A stretch of 64,000 nt of DNA, taken from contig NC_036461.1 in assembly GCF_002775205.1 (NCBI RefSeq), positions 16,898,015-16,962,014 on the forward strand. Direction: 5' to 3'. Of this stretch, positions 23,701-31,705 are shown piece after piece. This DNA comes from Xiphophorus maculatus. Taxonomy: Eukaryota; Chordata; Actinopteri; Cyprinodontiformes; Poeciliidae. The notes beneath the pieces are model-generated. The model was not told where the DNA came from. It ran no database searches and worked only from the letters and a program-made list of their open reading frames with translations. Made by a program: the position numbers and the translations under genes. Position 1 is the stretch's first letter. Every line of letters starts with the position of its first letter.

Positions 23701-26700
23701 CGGAGGAACAAAATAAATTGTTAGTATCCACAATAACCAGTGAAGAAATTCACTCGGCAATTAAAAGACTAAAAGGGGGTAAAATGGCAGGGTCAGATGG
23801 ATTTGGCCCAGAATGGTATAAAATAATGCAGGATCATTTGACTCCCACCTTGCAGAAAACATTTAATTGGGTAATGAAGGGAAAAATTGTACCCCCGTCA
23901 TGGAAAGAAGCAATAATCTCTATAATTAAGAAAGAAGGAAAAGATAACCTAAATTGTAGCAACTACCGCCCAATCAGTGTATTAAATATTGATTATAAGC
24001 TGTTCACTTCCATCATCTCTAAGAGACTTGAAACTATCCTACCAGGACTAATACATAATGATCAAACAGGCTTTATTAAACATCGACAAACTCAAGATAA
24101 CATTAGGAAAGTTTTACATATTATGAACCAGGTTCACAGACAAAAAATAGAGACTTTAGTGCTAAGTTTAGACGCCGAAAAGGCATTTGATTCTGTGAGG
24201 TGGTCCTTTTTATATCAGGTTCTTGAGAGATTTGGATTTGATAAATCTATAATAAATACTATATCTGGGTTGTATGATAAACCAACAGCCAAAATCAAAA
24301 TTAATGGAGACCTTACTGAATCATTCATACTCGAGCGAGGTACTCGACAGGGTTGCTGTTTGTCGCCACTCCTCTTCGCCTTGTTTATAGAACCATTGAG
24401 CCAATGGATCAGACAAAGACGGGATATAATTGGAATAAGGACCATAGGAGGCGAGCAAAAATTGGCATTATTTGCTGATGACTTGTTGCTTGTTATGTCT
24501 CATCCTAATCTGGTTCTCCCCAAATTAATGAAAATCTTATCAGATTTCGGTTTATACTCAGGGTACAAGGTTAATGTGAACAAAACACAGGTACTAACGG
24601 TGAATTATGACCCACCAACTGAAATTAAAAATTGCTATAAATGGGAATGGGAGGCAAATAGTATTAGGTATCTGGGGGTGGTGATCCATCGTGACCCTAA
24701 TGAAATGTTTGAAGCCAATTATGCCCCCTTGAACATAGCCATAAAGTCAGATATCCAAAGATGGAACGCCATACCTTTCTTAGACCTGCACTCCAGGATT
24801 GAGTCAGTTAAATTAAACATTCTCCCCCGATTTTTGTATTTATTTCAATCCCTACCAGTTCCCGTACCGTCAAAACAATTTGTAGAATGGGATAAGATGC
24901 TGTCCAAATACATTTGGAAAGGGAAAAAAGCCAGAGTCAAATACAAAACTCTACAATTAAAAAAGGAAAAAGGGGGTTGTGGGCTTCCATGTTTACGAGA
25001 ATATTTTTGTGCAGCTCAGTTGAGACCTTTGATATGTTTGTGCTGTCCGGATTACACTGCAGGATGGAAAAATGTGGAAGGGGAAACGGTCAAAACAATG
25101 CCGATTAAAGCCATAATAGCTGACACAAAATTACAGAGTAAAATTAATTTGGCAGATGAACCTATATCACAAGTAATGATATCTGCATGGAATGAAGCAA
25201 TTAGAATCTGTGGTTTAGAAAATGCCTCTAAACTCTTAAGATGGTGCGCTTATGACTCGGATTTCCTCCCAAATCAACATGACGATAGATTCAAGAAGTG
25301 GATTTCAAAAGGCCTAACTAATTACTATTCTTTTGTCCATAAAGGGACGTTCCAATGTTTTGAAACCCTGAAAAGAAAACATGATTTATGTGCAGATGAC
25401 TTTTTTAGATTTTTACAGGTCAGAAATTATTTTAATAAAGAGCTAAAAGTACATTTACATAATTTGAGATTTGTGGAAACGTTTATATTACTAACTAAAT
25501 CAAAACCAGGTAAAACTATTTCCAGGTTATATGACGCCATCCTGCGGTGTAAGAAAGACAGCACTGATTATATTAAAGTGAAGTGGGAAAAAGAAGCCAG
25601 CCTGACAATCTCAGAAGATGATTGGGGCCACATCTGTAAGATACCATGGACAACAACAAGATCGAAGGTTTGGCATGAATTCTGCTGGAAAAATATTATA
25701 AGATTTTTCATAACCCCAAAGCAGAAACGATACCAGGGAAGGGGTTTTACCTGCTGGAGATGTGGAAGGGATGACGCCAATCATTTCCATATTTTCTGGG
25801 ACTGCCAAACCATCCAGCAATATTGGTCTCAAATCCATAATCATTTACAGAACATCTTCACTGCTAATTTTCCTTTAACTTTTGAATGCATATTTTTATG
25901 TAACATACTGGTTGACAAACTGAACCACAACGATCAAAAACTTCTGTTCATTTTACTGGCCGGGAGCAAAAAGGCCCTTACAAGGAAATGGCTTAAACGG
26001 GAACCTCCAACAACTGATGACTGGATAAATGTAGTGAAAGAGATCTATGTACTGGAGAGACTATCTTTTTCCATTAATGTGCAGAAAGATACTTTCTACA
26101 AGATATGGTCAAAGTGGACAGAATATGTCAAACCTGTTGTGTCTGATTTTTCGTAAACCTTGCTGTCATTCAGATTTATGCTCTAATTTGATATGTCAAT
26201 TATGGGTTGGTACTCAGGCCGCCCCGCCGCTCCCATTCAAGTTTTGGTTTTTTGTTTGTTTTTTTTGTTTTTTTCTCTCTCTCTTGTCTAAATTAGAAAA
26301 CAGAGGAAGCATGTAAAAATGTGAATGTAATCGGTGTAATTATATAATTGTATTGTAATGTGCTTTCTCAATAAAAATGTTAATATAAAAAAAAAAAAAG
26401 AAAATAGAAGGCTAAGAAGTTCAGTGGGCTTTTGTATTCTGCACAGTTGACTCTGATACCCCAAAATAAAATTTATTGGAGACAACTCCCTTCAGAAGTC
26501 ACATTTTAGTAGTAAATAGTCCACCAGTATGCAATATAATCTCAATTAAAAAAACATCTGCTCTCTGAGGAGTTCAAAGGTTTGTTAAAGAACAAACTGT
26601 ATCACGACGACCCATTGAAACAGAGATTTAAGTATTTTAGAATTGCCAAATAGTCAGTGCAGTGAAAGGTGGTTTTGACTAAATTCAGATTTTCATCAGT

Positions 26701-29205
26701 GACATTTTTTTTGAAAATTTATCAGTACTTTGTGTTGGTCTACCACATAAAATCCCCTAAAAATAAGCTGCAGTTTAAGGTTGTAATGTAACTAAATGTA
26801 AACCGGCTCAAGAGTTTGGAATGTAAAATTTGAACAAATAATGAAAGGGTGATATTATAGGTAAATATTTTGATGGCAGTGGTGGTTGTGATAAACCTTT
26901 GTCTGTTTTACTTGCACTACCAACTCTCTGTGACCTTTAGCATCTTAGGCATCGTAATGTGTCACATGTGGGCATATTCCGCACCAATATTCCAGCTAGC
27001 TGTGACTATGATGGATTTGTAAAAAAATGTAAGCCCTATCAAGTAGTTTGAATACTTTGCAAAGTACTGATCTATCTTCCTTTCTGTTGTTCAACAACTT
27101 ACCTTTTTATTCCCTTGTTCTTCTTATTTTATCCCCGTTTTTACTCTCTCTGTTGTTAAGAACTGATGCCCGAACTGTGAGCTCAGGCAGCAGCGCATGG
27201 GAGGGTCAGCTCTCTAGTTTAGTCCTGTCAGAGTATGCCTCGACCGAAATGAGCATTCATGCACTTTACATGCATGAGGTAAGTCTGTATGCTTGCCCAT
27301 GTTAAGACGAATTATCAACCCATTTAATGACTATTTCAATCAACATAAACTCGTGTCTTGTTTTGTTTTTCGCCAAGCTTCATAAGCAGCAGTCCCGTGG
27401 TGATCTGTCCCGTCACACGTGGCACAGGCAGGAGAGCGACGAAAGCAGCGACAGCATCCCTGATGAAGTGAGGAGCGAGCCGAACACTCGCTCCCAAAAT
27501 TTCCCACGCTCGCAAACCTTCCCCGCCACGCTTCCGAGTCCCGGTGCCAGTTCCGCTTCAGCCACCAGCGGCACCAACAAGGGTCATGATGGGGAAAAGG
27601 CACAGAGCAGCAGTCAGAGGCGTCACAGTGGGCCCGCCGCAGGTGTCTGTCACTATCCACTGTTACTTCTAAAAATGTTTCATTTTTTAAAGCCATTGCT
27701 CCAAGTTTACTCTTACCATTGTCAATTGGGTCACTGAAATGAAAGTATTCTGATCTTTAAGCTGCTTGAAGGTTCTGCTACTTGGTATTAGCCAGCATGC
27801 CATGCAACATCTTTTTGTGTGCACACCACACAAATCATGTTTTGTTGATCTAACAAAGTGTTAGAAAGGACATAATCACAAGAGAGTGCAGTGGAAATAC
27901 AGGTCATTAAAAATGATGCAGTTTAAAGCAAAAGTCCTATGTTATTGAAGCAGGAGAATATTTTTATAATAGTTTTGTCCACATTAAGTAGAACCAGATT
28001 GTCTGTTACAAGATATTAACAAGTCAATATTTGGTTTCTATCATTTTTATTTTTATTTTTGTGATATACAGTATGTTACTTGGATGCATCAAAACCAATA
28101 TACCAGATGGTATATGGACAAAAAGACTAGAAAAGAATATTACAGCCTTTGTTTTTAAACATGTAAATACACTAATTTAAAGGAGCAAAATGAAGTGCTT
28201 CAACTCAAATTTAAAATTTAGCTTATAATTAGAAAATTCTGAAGTATTGAGGGGAAACAATTAACATGTCAACAAACAGAGTAAATAAACTACATTGAGA
28301 ACTTGGTTTTTCTTCATAATCGGAATATTCAGAACATGTTTTTCTTGCCTGGTGTGGCCAAAAGATTCAATCAAATTTCATTTGGGTAATTGGCTTTAAT
28401 AGAGTTTTGTACAGAAGTCCAGCTAAAATCTACCAGTTTCCCTTTGGTTCTAGCAGAGAGTGTATGGACAATATGCAAGTACCAAATACTTGGTACTTAT
28501 ATTTTGTCCATGCAAATATTTACAAATAAGATGGATAAAAATGATTTGGAAGAAGTGATCTCTTGAAGGAAGGAGTCTCATATTTTTTCATTCTTTTGAG
28601 AGGATGACTGAAGACTAATTCTGAAATTTCTCAGGGGTCTGCTTGCCGTTTAACCAGAATACTTTTTGTCACTGAAAAGGTAGTCGGTGTGGATCACTTT
28701 AACTCTAAAAATTTAAATGCAGTTGTCAAAAGTTTTCTTTTGGCAATTTTCAGATTTCCACACCCAACTTTGTGGTTTGTGGCTACCAAACGGTCATGCA
28801 TTTTTAGTCTGTAATACCCAGAAAGAAAAACATTCAATTCTAGTATTAGAGCGGTGGGGCAAGTGATAAAGGTTTAGCTGGCAACTTGGCAGGTTCCATA
28901 AATATAGTTCTCATCTAGAGTTTCTTCTTAACTACCTTCTCTTTAACTTTACTTGCAAGACCATTTTGGTACTGCCGGAAAGGTTGTGAGGACGGCCCGT
29001 GTGCCAATGGGTGGATGGGCAGAGGACGGTAAAGCTTCTTCAAGACATCATGAGCCTGTGCAAGAGGAAACTTCAGAGGATGAGCTGCCTCCTCACATAC
29101 ACAAAGTAAATGCTCTTTGATTGGCAGAACTTAGCAGCCATTTTGCCTGCATGTTTGTATTAATAATATATTTGTCCTCTGTTTGTTTTGTTTTAGGTTA
29201 CATAA
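14769..29205 (+). CDS. atg9a: Autophagy-related protein 9A (lipid scramblase), 18 coding exons
   Basis: The product is 853 residues; human ATG9A has 839. ATG9A is a multispanning homotrimeric lipid scramblase on Golgi/endosome vesicles that works with ATG2 to supply lipid to the growing phagophore. The N-terminus keeps the sorting signals YQRLEA (residues 8-13) and EENLL (22-26), plus the Ser14 region targeted by ULK1 in mammals. The conserved core is present: the HQKNGFTCML segment, CCYWEI, LTELDIYHRILRFKNYM, GARCWSLYGRCYLRHFNELDH, FLSPLL and FCPEQLLRVILAHIHYMPDHW. Exons: 14769-14871, 14975-15018, 15111-15175, 15275-15424, 16223-16364, 16522-16662, 16763-16883, 17017-17192, 17281-17403, 18094-18281, 19547-19700, 19845-20024, 20112-20324, 20425-20648, 27161-27278, 27378-27642, 28960-29105, 29197-29205. 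Phase stays open throughout. It is called 9A, not 9B, because the N-terminus matches 9A. The last exon encodes only V, T and stop. Intron 2 is AT-AC; intron 14 carries a LINE. Confidence 0.95.
15019..15110 (+). other. atg9a: AT-AC (U12-type) intron in atg9a
   Basis: The conserved protein order (LDLFFQR then VYNLHQKNGF) forces a junction between AGA at 15016-15018 and GTC at 15111. The intron between them is 92 nt, starts ATATCCTTTT and ends TTCTTCAC. The start is the exact minor-spliceosome AT-AC donor consensus (ATATCCTT). TCCTTAAT at 15094-15101 matches the U12 branch-site consensus, with its adenines 10-11 nt before the acceptor. There is no GT-AG alternative that keeps the conserved residues. 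Confidence 0.93.
15440..16110 (+). mobile_element. Decayed Tc1-like element in atg9a intron 4
   Basis: Plus-strand fragments follow Tc1-like element order: 'ggtggcagcatcatgctgtg' (15647-15666), 'cttctctccagcagggagag' (15671-15690), a GATGGATGG run (15718-15735), 'gtctgtagatatgcaaaggc' (16003-16022) and a terminal remnant 'ggtacaaagtgttggctccg'. The central part is deleted and the frame is broken. Boundaries are approximate. Confidence 0.65.
18360..19330 (+). mobile_element. Decayed Tc1-like element in atg9a intron 10, with a nested LINE tail
   Basis: 'ggtaactctggaggagctgc' (18493-18512) and the downstream 'aatggaatgatttagatcaa' (18980-18999), 'ggcctagtcaaagtccag' and 'tatcacataaaatcccatta' (19242-19261) follow the order of the Tc1-like copies elsewhere in the window. 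The element is interrupted by an L2-type tail near 18700-18915 and carries many indels. Confidence 0.65.
18700..18915 (+). mobile_element. L2-type LINE 3' tail ending in a (TGGA)n microsatellite
   Basis: The segment contains 'gccctgcgacagactggcga' (18767-18786) and 'ctgtccagggtgtaccccgc', the well-known 3' end of fish L2/Maui-like LINEs. It ends with GATGGATGG repeats (18884-18914), the usual terminal microsatellite of that group. It is a 5'-truncated copy inserted into an older Tc1-like remnant. Confidence 0.7.
20690..20864 (+). mobile_element. Left part of a Tc1-like terminal region, split by the LINE
   Basis: 'gcaaaagtattcacacccct' (20704-20723) followed by 'ttttcatgttacagccacaaactcc' is the terminal region of the Tc1-like family seen elsewhere in the window. 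The match breaks at the LINE target site and seems to resume after 26413, so the LINE is younger than this element. Confidence 0.6.
21165..22055 (+). CDS. LINE ORF1 protein (L1-type RNA-binding chaperone)
   Basis: The protein is 296 residues. A charged heptad-rich coiled coil spans roughly residues 5-80 (for example 'EEIRKMNTRLDEAEDRIEKA'). The RRM-like and C-terminal domain region begins at 'RRENIRIYGVPEAAE' and continues through 'RSIVVKFLSFKTKELLLRKA'. This is the transposase_22/L1 ORF1p layout. In L1 elements ORF1p trimerises through the coiled coil and coats element RNA. The C-terminus is basic (RRDPAAGYKEKLRAFKRS). The ORF is uninterrupted. It belongs to the mobile element, not the host gene. 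Confidence 0.9.
   Translation: MAEWETVLQELRGFRQENNAHLGEIKEEIRKMNTRLDEAEDRIEKAEERILTTEDAVTEIIKLQIKLEDKLMDLESRTRRENIRIYGVPEAAERDSASMGDFVEKLLREGLALSQDELDIHIERAHRSLGPPPPSDAPPRSIVVKFLSFKTKELLLRKAWQKRGFTWNGKQVNLDHDYPPLILKKRREYADVRKILKEQQIPFQTLFPARLRVKYGEETKIYNTVVEATEDMSSRGYAVRVVKSPETALEHLKQLTWSRVRGGQGSGPANKRRDPAAGYKEKLRAFKRSSPTHKEN
22374..26156 (+). CDS. LINE ORF2 protein: endonuclease and reverse transcriptase
   Basis: The protein is 1,260 residues in one open frame. The N-terminal apurinic-type endonuclease keeps its catalytic landmarks: NNINGL (11-16), QET with Glu41, GGDFN with Asp144, RLDYIL (204-209) and SDHNPV with Asp230/His231. The reverse transcriptase has NYRPISVLN, the DAEKAFD block with Asp600, GTRQGCCLSPLLFALF, and FADD at 700-703 with both catalytic aspartates. 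A C-terminal CCHC-like motif, CWRCG-x-H-x-C, starts at residue 1127, as in mammalian L1 ORF2. Length is typical of L1 (about 1,275). The ORF2 start overlaps by 8 nt the stop of a 64-codon ORF in another frame (22187-22381). Confidence 0.93.
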   Translation: MSSRLIKLVSNNINGLHSPVKRQKVLSKFKRDKTQIVLLQETHLPDSEHVKLNKMGFKHVFFSSHSSGRRRGVAILLSGTLNYEHISEYKDKEGRYIMITGRIDGTMTTILNIYIPPGSDWSLYRQVLEIATTKSQGTLICGGDFNILLNTKFDSSSGKGDGRNIGRRMGHLMDDLGLVDVWREHHPTNREYTHFSHPHNLYSRLDYILTFKNDLSKIKTCEIGPCTISDHNPVYADICLNRKNRSTLWRMNTNILNYPNIKENLKKEIENYLAQNDNEEVSPGILWDAMKAVIRGKIISISTHLKKENIQKHKYLEDKLLKLQHEHSVTMNDSIKSDMVKFKKELDDLNMVEVQKKIIFNKQQYCDVGGKSLKLLSYKLRKQQAERTIHKIRNPLDGQLETEEEKIQQCFQNYYRKLYSQTHVDNNQEVNTFLSKLELPTVTEEQNKLLVSTITSEEIHSAIKRLKGGKMAGSDGFGPEWYKIMQDHLTPTLQKTFNWVMKGKIVPPSWKEAIISIIKKEGKDNLNCSNYRPISVLNIDYKLFTSIISKRLETILPGLIHNDQTGFIKHRQTQDNIRKVLHIMNQVHRQKIETLVLSLDAEKAFDSVRWSFLYQVLERFGFDKSIINTISGLYDKPTAKIKINGDLTESFILERGTRQGCCLSPLLFALFIEPLSQWIRQRRDIIGIRTIGGEQKLALFADDLLLVMSHPNLVLPKLMKILSDFGLYSGYKVNVNKTQVLTVNYDPPTEIKNCYKWEWEANSIRYLGVVIHRDPNEMFEANYAPLNIAIKSDIQRWNAIPFLDLHSRIESVKLNILPRFLYLFQSLPVPVPSKQFVEWDKMLSKYIWKGKKARVKYKTLQLKKEKGGCGLPCLREYFCAAQLRPLICLCCPDYTAGWKNVEGETVKTMPIKAIIADTKLQSKINLADEPISQVMISAWNEAIRICGLENASKLLRWCAYDSDFLPNQHDDRFKKWISKGLTNYYSFVHKGTFQCFETLKRKHDLCADDFFRFLQVRNYFNKELKVHLHNLRFVETFILLTKSKPGKTISRLYDAILRCKKDSTDYIKVKWEKEASLTISEDDWGHICKIPWTTTRSKVWHEFCWKNIIRFFITPKQKRYQGRGFTCWRCGRDDANHFHIFWDCQTIQQYWSQIHNHLQNIFTANFPLTFECIFLCNILVDKLNHNDQKLLFILLAGSKKALTRKWLKREPPTTDDWINVVKEIYVLERLSFSINVQKDTFYKIWSKWTEYVKPVVSDFS
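26414..26860 (+). mobile_element. Right part of the Tc1-like remnant split by the LINE
   Basis: After the LINE duplication, 'tcagtgcagtgaaaggtggt' (26653-26672) and 'ctttgtgttggtctaccaca' (26728-26747) with 'taaaatcccctaaaaat' follow the 3' end of the Tc1-like copies elsewhere in the window. Boundaries are approximate. Confidence 0.55.
28463..28511. repeat. Imperfect foldback hairpin in atg9a intron 16
   Basis: The inner arms AAGTACCAA (28477-28485) and TTGGTACTT (28490-28498) are perfect around a 4 nt loop. Outside them ATGGACAATAT and ATATTTTGTCCAT pair with small bulges. Total arm length is about 22 bp. Confidence 0.6.
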
Positions 29206-29490
29206 GCCATATGAAGAAATACCATTACAGTTAACTGAACACTCATCCTCGTCCTTCTGCATACCTGTACACTGGCTTGAAATCTGAAGTAAAATCTAAT
29301 CTAATACTAATAAATACAGCTGGATGTTATAACATTTTGACTTTTCTGTAGCAGGTGGCATGAAACTGCATTCACCACAGGAGTGACTGCAGGATCAAGT
29401 TATTTTCTATAGCAAGTCAATGGCAGACTACACTAAGCATTTTTATGATGTCATATGATTACAAATAAAATTCATTGTGTTATTGCAATG
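29206..29490 (+). terminator. atg9a: atg9a 3' untranslated region with poly(A) signal
   Basis: The stop codon TAA is at 29203-29205. The first canonical AATAAA lies at 29464-29469, 258 nt further on, followed by GT-rich sequence ('attcattgtgttattg'). Weaker ATTAAA signals farther on (for example near 30548) could serve a longer form. Confidence 0.5.
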
Positions 29491-30701
29491 TAAGGGAAAA
29501 AAATGTAAAGACTCAGGACTGTAGGAAGCATCCAATATTAATCCAGACTTGGTTCTTAATTGCTCACTCTTTTCTAAATCTGAAAGAATGATTCTCTAAA
29601 TCAATAACAAAAGTACAGCATGTGCTCAGAATGATTCCAGCAAAACAAGATCTCTGATTTTTTTTTAAAGATAAAACTGTAATGTCTATGTATGTTCTTG
29701 TACTAAATAACAGGAAGATGTGCATTATTTATACCCTGTTCTCTGTATTTTGACTTACATTTGACCTTTTTGCAAAAACTAATGTAAGATAATTGACATA
29801 CTTTCAACCATATTTTGAATTATCTCTACGTGTGTATTTTTACAATTTAATTTTTCAAAAAAAACTTTTTCATAAATGTGGTTTAGTTTGAACAGATTGA
29901 TTCTTGTTAAGATGATTATTTAAACAGAGCAGCAGCCTCCTGTGTGAACATATGCACATTTTAGACAATTATATGGTTAGTCCACAATAAAAAACTGAAT
30001 GTTATATTTAGAGATTTCTTAGGACTGCAGGTTTTGTTTTGACATGACCCAAATTTTCTTTTTGTATTAAGTAGCCCTAAATGCAACTGCATGAGAAGAG
30101 TTTAAACAACATCACTCCTCCTGCACCAAATCTTTACTATTCACTATTTACTGTTCTGTCTTCTTATCACTTGGAAAATATGGGAAATGAGGAATTGCAC
30201 TTTAATAATTTCTTAGGAAATCTATGTTTGGATTGTTTTATATGCTATGTTTTGTATATTTTAAGTTATTTCATGTGTTAAATTGATGTGCCATGATGAG
30301 CGGCTGCTTTGAATTAAGTATGTGCCTAACCATGAGCACTGGTGTTTAAAACTCCTTAACTTTCACCCTCAAAATGTTTATAAATCAATGGTGTTCATGA
30401 GGACACGGTGTCATCATGACAGTCGAGGGGTTAAAAAGAACAATGTAATAATAAGGAACATGCATAGATGCAGGCTAATTGAAGGAATAATAGTTGATGT
30501 CTGTTTTATAGATGCTGTATAATATTTTGTACAGTTGTAAATTAATCTATTAAAGACATGGCAATTACTCTGTGTGTCTTCTGAAATATTTGTTCATAGC
30601 TGATCACTCGGAGCTCGTATTACATACAATTAAGTGAAAAATAGCAAGTCAGTTATGGAGTAAAAGGGTTTTTGGTGACTTCACCTAACTGCTTCATCAG
30701 A
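29491..30701. other. AT-rich intergenic stretch between atg9a and the tRNA
   Basis: No exon or identifiable mobile element could be supported. It may include an extended atg9a 3' UTR. Two 66-codon ORFs have no recognisable domains. Confidence 0.45.
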
Positions 30702-30774
30702 GCCCGGATAGCTCAGTCGGTAGAGCATCAGACTTTTAATCTGAGGGTCCAGGGTTCAAGTCCCTGTTCGGGCG
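30702..30774 (+). tRNA. tRNA-Lys (anticodon UUU)
   Basis: A complete 73-base cloverleaf. The acceptor stem pairs GCCCGGA with TTCGGGC (one G-T pair), and the D arm is GCTC...GAGC. The anticodon arm is TCAGA-CTTTTAA-TCTGA with anticodon TTT, and the T arm is CAGGG-TTCAAGT-CCCTG. The internal A box (TAGCTCAGTCGG) and B box (GGTTCAAGTCC) match the pol III consensus. A T-run terminator follows at 30782-30786. No intron; it looks functional. Confidence 0.95.
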
Positions 30775-31379
30775 ATCGAAATTTTTATTTTTGGCATAAA
30801 TTATTTATGCATAAATTTAAGACAGTTTGGATTAGCGCAAGATTAATTAACTTAATTTTCATCATAATCACCTCTTCTCACGTATGCTGTTACGCGAGTG
30901 CCATTGTGTAAGAGTAAGTATGAGTGCAATTGACCCAAACTTAAATGATTCAGAGCCTTTTTTAAACGCACTTGATCTGTTTGCTGGTGTTATTTATGTA
31001 ATTGGGATGCTTTCCGACTTTACTCGCATTTAGGAATGGCACCCGCGTACAACGCGTACCGATTCCATTACGTCACACGCCACTGGAGCGCCTTCTAGTT
31101 GCAAGAAGGAAAACCAACAAGAAATGAGGACAAAAAATGTTCAAACACTGCCTGTCTGTCGGTGCAGAACAGCTGTTTTCAGTAATCGATATAATCAGTT
31201 AAATCAAAAATTTATATAAAGTGGCACTCAAGCAATATTTGACTCTTTCTGCTAAATATGTACAGGTAATGAACTAAGAGTCATAACAATTTTAAAGTAA
31301 CGTGTTCCTATATTCAAACTAAAAAGAAGAGGCAGATTCATAGGCCTTATTGAATGGCTGCAAGACCCGTCAATTAAAC
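30775..31379. other. Short intergenic stretch between the tRNA and the pcnt promoter
   Basis: Contains the tRNA T-run terminator. A small cluster of CpGs ('acccgcgtacaacgcgtacc' at 31040-31059) stands out and could belong to the pcnt promoter. No exon is supported. Confidence 0.4.
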
Positions 31380-31705
31380 AGTGGTGGCTATAAACACCAA
31401 TGTGATTGGTCAGTTGTATGCTTGTTTTGAGTGACGTATAAGAGAGGCGGGGCTTTAGAGGCAAAGTTCATTTGTTACAAAAAATATTACAATTTGATTG
31501 GACCGTTGGTGGAAGAAAACTGGCTAAGGGCGGAGTTCAACCGACTTGGCGGCCATACTGAATGTTGTCTATTGACAGTTAGACGTATTGGGCTCCAACA
31601 TTCTTATCAAACCTAGGGGACATATCAGATTAAAGAAGTGTAGTGGCTTTCCATTCCGGTGCTAGGACGAATGTCCTGGGTTGTTACTGACTGTATTACC
31701 AAGCT
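31380..31705 (+). promoter_or_regulatory. pcnt: Probable pcnt promoter and 5' leader
   Basis: Two ATTGG boxes lie at 31405-31409 and 31497-31501, with GC boxes GGCGGGGC at 31446-31453 and GGGCGG at 31528-31533. Paired inverted CCAAT boxes and GC boxes without a TATA box are common in cell-cycle genes bound by NF-Y, which suits a centrosome gene. No transcription start can be fixed. The ATG at 31706 has G at +4. Confidence 0.5.

Larger units (their letters stand above)
20865..26399 (+). mobile_element. Full-length L1-like LINE with both ORFs open
   Basis: The element is about 5.5 kb and lies in atg9a intron 14 in the sense orientation. It is flanked by a perfect 14 bp duplication, GAAAATAGAAGGCT, at 20851-20864 and 26400-26413. 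Order: GC-richer 5' UTR (20865-21164), ORF1 (21165-22055), 318 bp spacer, ORF2 (22374-26156), 3' UTR with AATAAA at 26370-26375, and a short poly(A) tail. Neither ORF is broken. The structure (L1-type ORF1 coiled coil, apurinic-type endonuclease, reverse transcriptase, C-terminal CCHC-like motif, poly(A) tail) places it in the L1/Tx1 group. Integrity plus a perfect duplication argue for recent insertion. Confidence 0.93.

Noticed and set aside
27643..27737. Continuation of the atg9a exon 16 frame (GVCHYPLLLLKMFHF) as an alternative C-terminus
   Set aside because: Read-through past the donor at 27643. The spliced frame restores the conserved GGWAEDG and EDELPPHIHK tail in exon 17. Intron retention would give this tail, but there is no evidence for it.
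14769..29205. ATG9B instead of ATG9A
   Set aside because: The N-terminus (FETEYQRLEASYSDSPPGEE) and the overall length follow ATG9A; ATG9B has a long proline-rich N-terminus.
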